Position numbers and translations under genes: made by a program | Part shown: positions 14,701 to 24,888 of the stretch, piece after piece | Layout: each line of letters starts with the position of its first letter | How positions within the stretch are numbered: position 1 is the first letter of the stretch | From: Hemibagrus wyckioides | Lineage: Eukaryota > Chordata > Actinopteri > Siluriformes > Bagridae | DNA: 64,000 bases | Assembly: GCF_019097595.1 (NCBI RefSeq) | Contig: NC_080729.1 | Span: 5,640,917-5,704,916 of the forward strand | Direction of reading: 5' to 3' | The notes under the pieces: model-generated | What the model was told of the DNA's origin: nothing | Databases searched by the model: none | Seen by the model: only the letters and a program-made list of their open reading frames with translations

Positions 14701-17700
14701 TGTAGGGTGAGCTGAAGAAGACAGTCCATAAGAGCGAACCTCAGAGTCTGGAGGATGTGCAGAGATTCATGCTCTGAGATTCGTGCTTTCTTTAAGCATT
14801 ACAGGAGAACTCTTGTACATGTATTATAATATTGGGAGGGACAATGTACAACCTGCAAGGGTGCCAATAATCATGCTTTTGTTTACTCAAATGGATTGTT
14901 ACCATAGCAGCTGTATGCTTTGTACTATTTCCCCCGCTGCTACTTAACCACAAAGAACATTTTGCGTGATAATAATTGTGGAGCTGACTCAAGATAGAAG
15001 AAAAGTATTTTAGTATTTTGGGATTATTTTTAATAGATTTGAACAAACATCCAAAAAAAAAAAAAAAACCCCACTATAAGAACAATTCCAGTTGATCGGT
15101 CATGAATCCAGGCTTTTGAGTTTACTTCTGCTTTCATAATGGAATGAGAGAGCGTAAGAGAGATAGATTAAACGAGTGTGTATGTGGGTGGTGGTGGGGG
15201 GCACGCTAGGGAGATTCCCTCATTTTCTACACTCATCCCTTTTGTCTTCACTTCTCTCCTCTTCCTTTCTATAAATATCTTCTTCTTTTTTTTTTCGCAC
15301 TCTTCATGTCATGCTTTTTTACATCAGAGTTCCTTTGACACGTCTTCTTTTCTTTTCTTTTTTAGCCTGATTAGGGAAAGAGGAAACTATTCTACTTTAT
15401 CACTGAAATCTTCCACATTTTTAGTCAGACCTTCTAGGATTATGAAGAATCTTTTTGTTGCGTCTAATGTGCTTGATTTTGCCTTGACTTTTTACAAATT
15501 GTTTTTTTTTTGTGCTTTGTTTTGTTTTGCACTAAACTACTTGCACATGATTTCTCCTAGCAGGGAATACACACATGTAATTACTTTCTATGAGAGCTGT
15601 ACTCATGTTCCATGCATGTGAATCGCAGAGGGCTTAGGATGAATGCGTGTTGTGATGTCGCATCACATGTCTTAGTCCAAATCTGTAGAAATTTCGACTT
15701 TGCTTGATTTTGTGTTCATTTCTATGATCGCAACGTCCTGTATTCCTGGAGAAACTGCTCAGTGAGCGTCACGTACCAAAAGCTCTCTACAGAGCAATGC
15801 ACAGCTAACACTGCATCGATTGGAAAGGATATTCTGGTATACTCTGTTATCGCTACCAATCTGTTAGTAAAGGATTGTTTTTGGCATCCGTGGCAGATTA
15901 TTTGCTGTTAATAAATATCTAAAAGTGGAAACAAGCTGAACAGAGTCAATGAGGATGTTTTTATTTTTGGATTTCATGTCACAACGTCCCAAATTTATCA
16001 CATCTACTACACCTGTAAACGATGTGAAATGAATCCGGTGTGTTCGAGCACCAGTCTGCCAAGGAGTTCAGCCTTGTGCCGGATCATTTTTGGGCCGTCG
16101 GGAATACAGTGTTCCTTACTTACTTACTTTGTAGCGAGTAGCTCAGTTTGTCCTGGTGTGAACCCTTCTCCTCATATCTTCCTTTCATCATTAGCATAGC
16201 TTTCTAATGCCGTGTTATGAAACCAAGAAAACTCTCGTCTACTGCATGCTAATACGAAATCGCCGAATATATGCATAATAATCATTTTATGATGCTTAAT
16301 AGCATCAACGCAGTGCTTTGAATCAGGTAAAGGTGACTTTTTTTTTTTTTTCCTGATCAGTATGCTTTGTTTAGCTTTTGAAAGCCACGTTTAAAGCTCT
16401 GAGGGGAGGAACAGATGGTCCAACAGGCGGTTTGTTCGGTGCCGATGGGATCTCGGTGAGCAAACCCTGGGCCTGGGAAAATTAAACAAAGGAGGGAAAA
16501 GGGAGTGAAAAGAAAGGATTCAGCAAGGAGAACAGGGGAGAAAAAGCAGAGTTAAAGTTGCTTTGGAGAAGCCAAGTGTTTTTTGAAGTTAGCAGGTGTT
16601 TAGACTGGCTGAGTCCCAAAAGCAAGTGTACAGTGTGTTCTGGGCCTGAGAGAAAGGAGCGATTTTTATAAAGGAAGGTCAATCGGTCAGAAGACTAAGA
16701 CTAGTTTTTGTTTTGTTTCATCTTGCAATGATGAATCTAACCGTTCCTGTTTCTCTCTCTGTCTTTAGGAACAACATGCCTGGTGGCGATGCTGTCTGAT
16801 AAGGAACTGACAGTAGGTAACGTCGGTGATTCCAGAGGAGTTTTGTGCGATAAAGACGGTAATGCCATCCCCTTGTCATATGACCACAAACCCTACCAAC
16901 TTAAAGAGCGCAAGAGGATCAAGAAAGCAGGTGAGTCACAGGAAAAAAGGTTTTCTCAAAACCCAAGGATGAAACGTGTGACGTTTGTGCAATGGTACTT
17001 TGTTGCCCCCTAATGATTGCAGCTGGCATTGCATGTATGATGCACTATGTGAAGTTGAAGGACGTTGTACAGTTCAGGTTTTACAGGGTGAATTAATTTT
17101 TTGGGGGGGACAAATTCGATACCTTTAAGCTTAAATTAAAGCTTTATATCATTATCAGGCAGCCCTTATTTAAACTACTATATTATTTTACCCTGTATTA
17201 CATTGCTGTTAAATTCTTAAATCTGATTGTTGATTAATTTTCTATGCCAGAAGCTCTAATGGTAAGCTCTCACATTAATGATTTTAGCTATTAATGGACA
17301 AAATATTCTATTGTTTATTAAAGAAATAAAAAAATTATTAAAGGAATAAAACCTTGCTGTTATTGGAAAATAATCATCTTTGATGACTTTTCCTACAAAG
17401 TGCCTCATTGGGTTACGAAACCCTTCAAGGGAGTGAACCGAAATAGGCGAAACTTGTAAAACTATTAACAACAAAATTGAATCACCATTAGGAAACAGCT
17501 TCAGTGCTTCCTGGAATGCTGTCCTAGAATAATTTGAGCTTGATATTAGGTGTTCAAAACCAAAAATCGAAAAGTTTATGGAAAGTTAAGTTAAATAAAC
17601 GTTTGATTTTCAGGACCTGTATTTTTTCAAATCGACTGGATTGAATTAGTGCTTCCATAAAATCTGCTTAATACCAACAGCACTTTTATCCTTACTCATT

Positions 17701-18582
17701 TTTTACAATGATATTTGCATATCTTTGACTTTGCACTAGATTGTGATTTATTTATATTTAACCTGCAGTTTCTTTGCTTTTTAACGCTCGTAATATACTA
17801 AGTCTTTATTTAAGTAAGATGAAATTTAGAGACGTTTTCGTGAATGTACATGATATTTGTGTTGAACTGAAAACGTAATAAAGTGAATTTGCAGCTCATG
17901 CAGCACTACAAAATCTAATCACTCACCAGGGTTGTACCAATAGCTGTAGATTAGCTGATTCAGTTCACCACTCTTTATTTCCAGCCCTTTTATTAGAGAG
18001 CGAAATATTAGTCTCTTTGCGTGGGATTGTTTTTATTCAATGTCTAAGATTTCAGTATATAAAGATGAACGTAAAGTTATAGCATATGCCACAGTAACTG
18101 CTCTAGCATGTTGTATGTCATCACACAGCTACTAATTTCTCACAGGAATAGCGTAAATTAACAAATTCGTGATAGAGCTTTCCTTTCATTCTGATCAGTG
18201 GCTTGAACATTTTATTTTCTTCTCGCTCTCAGGTGGCTTCATCAGCTTCAATGGCTCATGGCGCGTGCAGGGAATCCTGGCCATGTCTCGATCCCTGGGC
18301 GACTACCCTCTCAAGAAGCTAAGCGTGGTCATCTCCGAACCCGACATCGTGACATTTGACCTGGACAAACTGCAACCCGAGTTCATGATCCTGGCGTCGG
18401 ATGGCCTGTGGGACGCCTTCAGTAACGAGGAGGCGGTGCGTTTCATCCGCGAGCGCCTCGATGAGCCACATTTCGGTGCCAAGAGCATCGTGCTGCAGGC
18501 GTATTACCGTGGCTGCCCAGACAACATCACAGTCATGGTGGTTAAATTCAAAAAGAGTGGCGCCAAAGCGGCCGAGCAGTGA
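4798..18582 (+). CDS. ppm1l: PPM1L, protein phosphatase 1L (C-terminal three exons; 5' part outside window)
   Basis: This is a metal-dependent PP2C-family Ser/Thr phosphatase. The mammalian protein is membrane-anchored and acts on stress-kinase signalling (TAK1, ASK1) and on ceramide transport at the ER. Coding exons are 4798-4972, 16769-16930 and 18233-18582, all with GT-AG borders and compatible phases (0/1, 1/1, 1/stop). Together they give about 228 residues, matching the last two thirds of the roughly 360-residue family member. Visible PP2C landmarks are [13 protein letters not shown] in exon 2, [26 protein letters not shown] (metal-binding Asp) and [10 protein letters not shown] (the DN metal ligand near the C terminus). 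The N-terminal membrane segment and the first metal-binding motif (DGHGG) should be in the unseen exon. The protein ends in KAAEQ and the reading frame is intact. Confidence 0.95.
5148..5164 (+). repeat. Target-site duplication, left copy
   Basis: The sequence atttaacttatgtaaat is identical to 5633-5649. It abuts the 5' end of the LINE tail. Confidence 0.9.
5165..5632 (+). mobile_element. 5'-truncated RTE-type LINE 3' end
   Basis: An open frame of about 139 codons (5179-5598) encodes the C-terminal tail of a fish RTE-type reverse transcriptase, with [45 protein letters not shown] and a terminal RCGDP. The RT core is missing. The element ends in a (GAA)n tail, as these LINEs often do, and is flanked by a perfect 17-bp direct repeat (atttaacttatgtaaat) at 5148-5164 and 5633-5649. 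That is a target-site duplication, so this is a young insertion truncated on arrival. Assignment to RTE (Rex3/Expander-like) rather than another clade rests on the tail sequence only. Confidence 0.85.
5633..5649 (+). repeat. Target-site duplication, right copy
   Basis: This is the second copy of atttaacttatgtaaat, directly after the (GAA)n tail of the LINE. Confidence 0.9.
5811..5905 (-). repeat. Fragment of a dispersed repeat, inverted relative to 8160-8265
   Basis: The stretch around ataaccactctggacaacc and cagaaaagcatctcaaaa is the reverse complement, with drift, of 8160-8265. Both derive from a common fish dispersed repeat. Confidence 0.6.
6655..7181 (+). mobile_element. Tc1-like deletion derivative, copy A
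   Basis: The terminal inverted repeat starts cactgatcaggcataac and the right end mirrors it (gttatgcctggtcagtgta). The interior still encodes pieces of the transposase DNA-binding region ([30 protein letters not shown]) in shifted frames. The catalytic domain is deleted, so it cannot move by itself. Copies B-E are relatives. Confidence 0.85.
7885..8560 (+). repeat. Dispersed fish repeat (degraded, class uncertain)
   Basis: The order ttttctgctcaccgtggt, agtggttatttg, cattctcctctgacctctc, agactgttgtggaatgaaa and gatcagcagttttgtg is one I recognise as a frequent fish interspersed repeat, probably a non-autonomous DNA transposon. It has no open frame of note. Confidence 0.5.
10846..11154 (+). 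mobile_element. Tc1-like deletion derivative, copy B (left end lost)
   Basis: It begins abruptly in the transposase-derived segment (gagcgagtttgac) and ends in the inverted repeat ataatgttatgcctgatc. It belongs to the same family as 6655-7181. Confidence 0.8.
12120..12330 (-). repeat. Dispersed repeat fragment
   Basis: Segments such as gtgatgggttggcactcg, ccagggtgtcctccacctcg and gggatagactccaggtt belong to a repeat seen widely in fish genomes. Its class and orientation are not certain from sequence alone. Confidence 0.5.
12338..12536 (-). mobile_element. tRNA-derived SINE, minus orientation
   Basis: Read on the minus strand it contains ggttaaggctctgggttg, a segment near the Pol III promoter, the body tgctctgaccccaac, and a tail at the tttattatcgcc end. 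It is the same family as 14071-14435 and 19283-19502. Confidence 0.65.
12750..12815 (-). mobile_element. SINE tail fragment
   Basis: The motif catttggcagacgtattt followed by gacttacaaatgtgatc is the reverse of the widespread fish SINE tail (gtaagttgct... gtctgccaaatgctgtaaatg) seen intact at about 22920-22965. Confidence 0.5.
14071..14272 (-). mobile_element. tRNA-derived SINE, minus orientation (half of an inverted pair)
   Basis: It runs from the tail (tttatttggtgtaaaattc) through ttggggtcagagcgcag, ctggagcagaggtgttgag and ggccttgctcaaaggcc to the head cccagagccttaaccactt. It meets a plus-strand copy head to head. Confidence 0.75.
14273..14435 (+). mobile_element. tRNA-derived SINE, plus orientation (other half of the pair)
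   Basis: It begins agctctgggttgttggttgt and continues with gagcaaggcccttaaccctc, ggcactgcatcatggctgac, cctgcgctctgaccccaac and gacaataataaat. It matches the plus-strand SINE at 19283-19502. The immediate tRNA-like head is clipped at the junction. Confidence 0.75.
16769..16930 (+). CDS. ppm1l: PPM1L coding exon (second in window)
   Basis: The exon is bounded by gtctttag and gtgag. It begins by completing the split Gly and encodes [20 protein letters not shown] and onward to KRIKKAG. It carries the conserved GDSRGVL strand and the [13 protein letters not shown] segment typical of PPM1L. Confidence 0.94.
16931..18232 (+). other. PPM1L last intron
   Basis: This AT-rich intron has a clean gtgag donor and ctcag acceptor. 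I see no gene or recognisable element in it. Confidence 0.85.
18233..18582 (+). CDS. ppm1l: PPM1L terminal coding exon
   Basis: The acceptor is cgctctcag and the stop is TGA at 18580-18582. It encodes [20 protein letters not shown] onward through [16 protein letters not shown] to [15 protein letters not shown]. It is GC-rich relative to the flanking AT-rich introns, as expected of a conserved exon. Confidence 0.95.
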
Positions 18583-18737
18583 ACCACGACTGATATGAAC
18601 TAATAATATATTCAGTATATCATCGGTATGACTACCAGTTTATTCGAATATATTATTAGCTCGTATTTAAGGATGCAAAAGGAAAATCATGTCGTGACTA
18701 TTTTTGGAGCAAGAACTGTTTATTACAATAATGTCAA

Positions 18738-18743
18738 ATTAAA
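18738..18743 (+). promoter_or_regulatory. Candidate poly(A) signal of PPM1L (ATTAAA)
   Basis: An ATTAAA hexamer lies 156 bases after the stop codon. Other signals further downstream are possible, since mammalian PPM1L has a long 3' UTR. Confidence 0.4.
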
Positions 18744-19282
18744 GTCAACTCATGTCATCCAGTCATGTCATTTTCTTAAATCCTTTGTTTCAAATAGCGC
18801 ATGATGGAGAGAAATTTCATGAGCTTACATAACCCCTTAATATTTTAGGCTAATATTCATTTGTTCATGTTAGTGAATTATTCAGTAATTACTATGGATG
18901 ATATAATAGGTATGTAGATATGGAAGTGAAGAATGTAGGTACAGGATGTGGGATATTCATCGTTTATATAATGCCAGTATTGACAGGAGGGTTGTGGTGT
19001 TTTCAGGAATTAAAGTGGATTTTTTTTTTTTTTTTTCAGATGAAAACTGAAGCCTTCATTAGAATTCGTTCTTAGGTCTATGATTTCTTAAGGCAAGACA
19101 CCACAGGTCACGTCAACCATTGTTTCGCTTTTTGTGTTAATTGTTGTCCAAAGCGTATGTTCCCATAAGCTATAGTAAAAAAATATATATATCAAAAATC
19201 ATCAGAAAATTTTTTGAATAAAATTTTTTTTGTCCGCTCAGTTTTTAACGATCACAATATCAAAAACTTAGCAACTCTAAAT

Positions 19283-19502
19283 AAGTAGCTCAAGTGGTTA
19301 AGGCTCTGGGTCATTGACTGGAAGATCAGAGTTCAAGCCCTAGCACCACCAAGCTGGGCCCTTGAGCAAGGCCACCAACCCACCCTGCTCCAGGGGCACT
19401 GCATCATGGCTGACCCTGTGCTCTGACCCCAACCCCCAAGGATGAGCTATGTGAAGAAAGAATTTCACAGTGCAGTAATGTATAAGTGATAAATAAAGAC
19501 AA
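19283..19502 (+). mobile_element. tRNA-derived SINE, plus orientation, near full length
   Basis: The head gtagctcaagtggttaaggc and gttcaagccctagcacc resemble A- and B-box Pol III promoter parts. The body is gggcccttgagcaaggcc, ccaggggcactgcatcatgg and gtgctctgaccccaacc, and the tail is gaatttcacagtgcagtaa followed by an A-rich end (aaataaag). It is the best copy of the family in the window. Confidence 0.8.
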
Positions 19503-19844
19503 CTTAAATTCATCAAACATCCCTGAAAATCTTCTCTGCTGAATTATATGTCAGTATTGCATTAAAAAAAAAAAAGTCTTCTTTATAAAACCCTCATTCA
19601 TTTTTAAACCCACTTTCTCCAAATACTTTTGCTACACAACCTGCATTCGTGAAAATGTTCATGTTTATCACTATCCCCAATTAGATGCGTATTAAAGAGG
19701 TAGCAAAATCCCAAATATTTAATTCTTGTTAAATTCACATTCGATTTTATACTGAAAATATGGTGTAAAATATTTTTTTATAGCACTGCATGCTAGTTTC
19801 TTGATTAAGCGATACAAAAATAATTTTCTAACAAACTTTCAGTA

Positions 19845-19875
<31 letters not shown>

Positions 19876-21811
19876 AATGTCTTTTAATTATTACATTTTT
19901 TGGATTTTATTTACTCTGCAAATTCCTGGATATTAAATGATAAAAAAAAAAAAAACCTGCATAAATATGCATAAATACATGCACCTTTTTAATAGTTAAG
20001 AAAATAAGATAGATAGATAAGAAAAAAAATACTTCAGGCTCAGAAAACCAGCAACAAGCAAAAATGTAATTATGATATTTGTTCTTTATTTCACTTGTAG
20101 TGTCTTGCCTTAAATCCTTCGGGCTCATTTTAAAAAAAATAAATAAAAAAATAAATTTTAACCAAAACTGATCTGATATGATGCCTTTTGTAAACTCGAA
20201 ATGCCTGGACTCACAGAATAACTAGTATAAAGTTATAAAAACATCATTTATGAAGATTTCTTTTTAATGTTATGACTTTATCTGTTCTCTTTATCCGGTT
20301 AGCGTTAAGTATAATAGCGAATTCACAATAATCTTGAAGCGGTAATATAGTGAAGAGATAGTGGTTACGCGTTGTTTTAATCATTACTTCCTGTTGTACC
20401 GCAGCGTTGTGGAGTTCTCGAATCTGATTGGTCAGAAGGGGTTCGTTATCGTTCTATACCATTAGCTCCAGCTGGAATTCAAATTAGGTTAGGTTTATAT
20501 TAATGTGCTTGTTCTGATCTTTCCTAGTAACAGCTGATTGATAAGGACTTATAATTAAACAGATTTACAAGGGGTTTGGTATTTAACAAAGGAAAACGGT
20601 GATCGTTGCTAATGGCGAAGTTTTCTGTAACATCATGTTTACTTAACGTTTATGGAAGGAGTCTCCAGTTTCAGTGCACTTTCTGGTTTCTCTGTGTTTT
20701 TGTTTTGTCATGGTGAGGGAATAACTTGTGTTACGAATGAATTTTTAATATTTTAGGTTGTGTCTTTATTGAAAAATCATCAACAGTGAAGAGGGGAAAT
20801 GGCATCATGGTATCCTGTTGTTGTTTTTTTTCCTTACAATCTGTGTGTGCTATACATTTTAACAGGCATTGCTTGCTTTTGGTAAATTCGTCTTTCTCTG
20901 TCTCATCTTGTGCTTTGGCCCCAAGTGTTGTAATAAAACCATAAAGGAAAGCTGGTAGATAAATAACGTGTGCTATTACAGTATATACAGTTGTAGAGAT
21001 GATGCTTCTTTGGTTTATTTTTGATCCTAATTCAGTCCAAATCCTAATAACTGCAGCTGTTAACACACGTCAAAGCGAGTGTGGCAACTAATATAACTTG
21101 TATAACGTTGTGTGCAGAAAACAAAAAAAGACAAACATGTTCTTGTTGCCTTATTTCTACATTTTATCATTATATTATTTTGTTGCTTCACCCCAATGTT
21201 AGACTTTCATAAAGTGTTGTCATGCACATCAAATGTAAATATGATATTTTGCATATTGAAGTCTCGTTGAGACAGACTAATAAAGTGAATGTACATATTG
21301 AATCTTATTAACCACAATTCCAATAATATTAAAAAAAAAAAAAAAAAAAAAAGGAAATGCATCAAATTCTGGTTTATTAATATCTGATGATATTTAATAG
21401 CTATTAGCTTTTTATGTGCTGGGTTTTTTTGTTTGTTTGTTTGTTTTTTGGGTTGTGTATTCCTGCAGAATACAGTACAGTTGTAAAATGTTTTTTTTTT
21501 TTGTTTAAAAAGAATCAAAACATCAAAAAATGTCTGTGAATTTAAGGGGAAATGAAAATGTAACAATAAAAAGTGCAAGAATGAAAGACAAAATTTCTTC
21601 ATGTATTAAGTGCGTAATGATGCATAATCATGTTGAGCTGCTTCCTAGATTAGAAAGGTTCCCTTTTTTAAGTCTGGATTCTTCCTCATTTTTCTTGCCG
21701 TTGTCACTATCGAGCTGCTAAATAAGGAGAATATAAAGCTAAAGATAACGGTAAAGCTGCTTTTAGCAATGTGTGTGGTTAAAAGTGCTATAGAATGAAA
21801 TTTGCAATATA

Positions 21812-22201
21812 CACTGATCAGGCATAACATTATGACCACTGACAGGTGAAGTGAATAAGACTGATGATCTCCTCATCATGGCACCTGTTAGTGGGTGGGA
21901 TATATTAGGCAGCAAGTGAACATTTTGTCCCTCAAAGTTGATGTGTTAGAAGCAGGAAAAAATGGACAAGCGTAAGGATTTGAGCGAGTTTGACGAAGGA
22001 CCAGATTGTGATGGCTAGACCACTGGATCAGAGCATCTCCAAAACTGCAGCTCTGCCGCTAACATCTTGATGCCAGATACCACAGCACAACTTCAGAGAT
22101 CTAGTGGAGTCCATGCCTCGAAGGGTCAGGGTTCTTTTGGCAGCAAAAGGAGGACCAAAACAATATTAGGCAGGGGGTCATAATGTTATGCCTGAGTGGT
22201 G
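21812..22201 (+). mobile_element. Tc1-like deletion derivative, copy C
   Basis: It has TA at 21810-21811, then cactgatcaggcataac. The right end, gttatgcctgagtggtg, is followed by TA at 22202-22203. Both inverted termini are present and the interior is cut down to about 390 bp. Confidence 0.85.
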
Positions 22202-22574
22202 TATGTAGATGTGATTCACGGAGAGCAACAAAAAAAAGGAGAGAGAAATTGCTCATGATATGCTGCATAACATTTTGGTATAGAAATAAATGTTAAAATT
22301 TCTAAGAATGGTGCATTATTACATCATACAGCACATCATGGGTCTGAATTTGGAACAGAATCAACAAGGAAAGATAATTCAGATTAAATATTAAATCTAC
22401 AAAGTTTCAGTTTCACTCACTCACTTGGATTACTACAAAGTAGTTTATCACATTGGGCCTCATTTAAGAAATGTTGTGTGTAAATGTTCCATAGGTCAAG
22501 ATAAACTAAAACCTACTTCTAAATGTTTTAGTAATGCTGATTTACTTCGCTCTCATGTGCATGTTGATTAATGG

Positions 22575-23260
22575 GTTCGGAGCACACCTGATTTGTATAT
22601 AGTGAAGTCCACAAAACAGGCAAAGCTTACAGAGGGTACAGGCTCACTAAAACTGGACAGTCCATGAACCCAGTCTGCCTTGTGTCAACGGTGCAGGCTG
22701 CTGGAGGTGGTGCAATGCTTTCTTGTTGCACTTTAGGCCCATGAATGCCAATCAATCATGGCTTGGATGCCACAGTCTATTTAAGTATTGGTATGTGGTA
22801 GCTTAGTGGTTCAGGTATTGGACTACTGATCGGAAGTTTGGGAGTTTGAATGGTGGTGGTCAGGTCCTCCAAGCTGCCCCTGCTGGACCCTTAACCCTCG
22901 ATTGCTCAGTTGTATAAAATGTAAGTTGCTGTGGACAAGGGTGTCTGCCAAATGCTGTAAATGTATGGATATAGAAGTATTGTTGCTAACCCTGTGTATC
23001 CCTTTTAAACACTTTTAATGGCTACATCCAGCATGATAATGATCAGTTTTCTTCAGTGCCTTTCCCAGTCACTGGATCTGAACCCAAAACAACACAGGAG
23101 TTTCTCAGCATGAAAGTACACCTTGTTCAACATTCACCATAATCTCAAAGTACAAAGTGCTAACAACATTTACTTTGATACATGCCATGAAAAATTGAGG
23201 CTGTTTTGAAAGCAAAGGGGACAGGGAGGCCCTGCCACTATTAGTAGTTCCAATAAAGTA
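22575..23260 (+). mobile_element. Decayed Tc1-like element (split by a SINE)
   Basis: Pieces such as aaaactggacagtccatga, ggctacatccagcatgata, ccagtcactggatctgaacc and gttccaataaagtaa follow the order of a Tc1 transposase gene (the last third includes the region around the third catalytic residue). The SINE at 22795-22968 sits inside it. No frame is open. Confidence 0.6.
22795..22968 (+). mobile_element. SINE of a second family
   Basis: The head gtggtagcttagtggttcag is tRNA-like. The body is ggtcaggtcctccaagctgc and the tail is gttgctgtggacaagggtg plus gtctgccaaatgctgtaaat. It is inserted in a Tc1 relic, so it is the younger of the two. Confidence 0.7.
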
Positions 23261-23665
23261 ATTTATAGATGTATATATTTATACATATGAATGTTGCTTT
23301 GAATAGCTTGCATGAAATTATGAAGCGTCATACTCCAAAATCAGTTCCAAAATTATCTATGACATCAGCCTGTGCTCAGGTCACTTCGTCACCCCAGTAT
23401 TAATACTTGTTTGGAGTAGTGTTTCATGCCAACAGGAACAGAAGCACATGCTGGCTGATATGGGAGTTCCCTGAGTTCTTCAAGTGCTTGCTGAAATATG
23501 AGTCACATGTTACCTAAGAGTGATAGTGTCATTGTCAGGAAGTGGACAGCAGTTTACTGAAACCACGGTCACAGCTAGGGAGTCTCAGTGTGAAAGAACA
23601 TGGACATATCTCCCCTGAGATTTGACTCCTTTCCTTTTTTGTATGACTGTGGATTGTCTGCACTG

Positions 23666-23670
23666 TATAA
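23666..23670 (+). promoter_or_regulatory. Possible TATA box of ARL14
   Basis: A tataa in the context gcactgtataagaagac lies 178 bases before the start codon, which would give a 5' UTR of about 150 bases. It is a weak single-site call. Confidence 0.3.
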
Positions 23671-23843
23671 GAAGACTTAACAAGAGCACACATCCCTCCA
23701 GAAGAGAAGGCTAAAGAGAGGACTGTGGAAGGTTTGGACGACGCATATTCCAACTTCTTTGACTACAAGGAAACAACCGGTGTACTAAACACCCAGGAGC
23801 TGGTCTACTAAACTGCGTGCTTGAACCAGTAGCTTTAAACACA

Positions 23844-24449
23844 ATGGGACTGCATGGCTCCAAATTTCCCTCCAAAGCTCAGATTCTAATGCTTGGCCTC
23901 GATGGATCTGGAAAATCCACCCTGCTCTACAAGCTGAAATACAACGAGGCTGTAGTGACCGTTCCCACTGTGGGCTTCAATGTGGAGATGGTGGAGACCA
24001 AAGAGAAGGGCTTTGTGCTGACCGTGTGGGATGTCGGGGGCCAGCATCTGATGAGGGCTCACTGGGAGCATTACTATCAGGGCACAGCAGGACTGGTGTT
24101 TGTGGTGGACAGCAAGGACAAGAAACGGATGGTCGAAGCAAAGCAAGAACTGGAGAAGATCCTGGGAAATAAAAGTCTGAAAGGCCTTCCGTTAATTGTG
24201 CTAGCCAACAAGCAAGACTTGCCTGGAGCCGCAAGCGCCGGAGATGTTGCAGAGATCTTAAACTTGAAGGAGATTTGTGGCAACAGACACTGGTTTCTTC
24301 AGTCCTGTTCTGCCAAGACCGGTGCTGGTTTAGAGGAGTGCTTCAGGATGATGGCTCACTTTCTTAAGACTGCAGGAGGAGAAGGAGAGGAATGTCTACA
24401 CAGAGGAAGGAAATCGCTTAAAGCGAAGACACAGCAGGATTACTGGTAA
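23844..24449 (+). CDS. arl14: ARL14, ARF-like small GTPase, single exon
   Basis: This is an intact 201-residue ARF-family GTPase. ARL14 in mammals works on vesicles, for example in MHC-II vesicle movement in dendritic cells. I chose the ATG at 23844 because it gives the myristoylation-type start MGLHGSKF with Gly2; the frame remains open upstream only through a non-ATG codon. GTPase motifs visible are G1 GLDGSGKST (about residues 17-25), G2 Thr in [11 protein letters not shown]3 WDVGGQ, G4 [10 protein letters not shown] and G5 CSAKTG. After DVGGQ comes HLMRAHW, where most ARFs have a basic or acidic residue followed by IR. The C terminus has a basic tail ending DYW. It is intronless like mammalian ARL14 and lies between PPM1L and KPNA4, as in mammals. 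ARL11 is a less likely alternative. Confidence 0.9.
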   Translation: MGLHGSKFPSKAQILMLGLDGSGKSTLLYKLKYNEAVVTVPTVGFNVEMVETKEKGFVLTVWDVGGQHLMRAHWEHYYQGTAGLVFVVDSKDKKRMVEAKQELEKILGNKSLKGLPLIVLANKQDLPGAASAGDVAEILNLKEICGNRHWFLQSCSAKTGAGLEECFRMMAHFLKTAGGEGEECLHRGRKSLKAKTQQDYW

Positions 24450-24882
24450 ATTGAACCACTGTTAAAATCACAGTGACATGCCAGGAAAATGCCTTCACAG
24501 CATAACAAAGCCACAAATTTCTCCTTTAATTCATTACCTCTCTGCAAATGTGGTATGAAATTCTATGATCTATGTTCTGCACTTTATTTTTATAATAACT
24601 AAATAATAGATGCTTCTACATTCTTACCTGTAAATTTACTTGTTCAAATACTTGTTCTTTTTTTATTCTTTTTACTATTCCATTTAATTTTTTCTGAATT
24701 TCTTGATTTATTTGTATATTTCTGTTCGTCAAAGTTCAATTTGCTTCATGCAACTTTTGTTGTAAATCTTTTTTTTTTTTTTTTTAATTTTTTAATGGAT
24801 TTATTTGTATATTTGGAGTTTAGTAATTATTTTTTATTTATATAATCTGTATCTATTTGCTTGTAAATTTCAAGAGCATATT

Positions 24883-24888
24883 AATAAA
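24883..24888 (+). promoter_or_regulatory. Candidate poly(A) signal of ARL14 (AATAAA)
   Basis: AATAAA lies in a very AT-rich stretch 434 bases after the stop. Several near-matches surround it. Confidence 0.35.

Larger units (their letters stand above)
13555..14905 (+). mobile_element. Old, decayed Tc1/mariner-like element, interrupted by SINEs
   Basis: Fragments in the right order recall a fish Tc1 transposase gene: gaggaagattacagaagt; tggagatggcataaccgtg; ctggaaccaaggtctttggttag; then, after the SINE pair at 14071-14435, gtgccatcatggactccc, gatacaactgggtcattg, caaagaatcgagattttgac and cctgcaagggtgccaataat. Stops and indels break every frame. Boundaries are approximate. Confidence 0.6.
4973..16768 (+). 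other. PPM1L intron between the first two visible exons
   Basis: This 11.8-kb intron is filled with repeats listed separately: an RTE LINE tail, Tc1 derivatives, a decayed Tc1, SINEs, and microsatellites (CT)n at 9522-9559, (GT)n(GA)n at 9691-9733 and 10496-10534, and (GA)n at 11674-11702. No further exon of PPM1L is needed, because the exon phases on both sides join directly. Confidence 0.85.
18583..23843. other. PPM1L 3' UTR and spacer to ARL14
   Basis: There is no further gene here. The stretch is AT-rich with poly(A)/poly(T) runs (for example 19847-19872 and 21331-21352) and the repeats listed separately: a SINE at 19.3 kb, Tc1 copy C at 21.8 kb, and a decayed Tc1 split by a SINE at 22.6-23.3 kb. 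Confidence 0.75.

Noticed and set aside
15178..15621. A 147-codon frame rich in Phe and Ser
   Set aside because: It comes from T-rich intron sequence and shows no motif or splice context.
23817..23843. Upstream extension of ARL14 by nine codons
   Set aside because: It would start at GTG, and the ATG at 23844 gives the Gly2 myristoylation start expected of the family.
23886..24283. Minus-strand frames opposite ARL14
   Set aside because: They are antisense shadows of the GTPase gene, with no homology.
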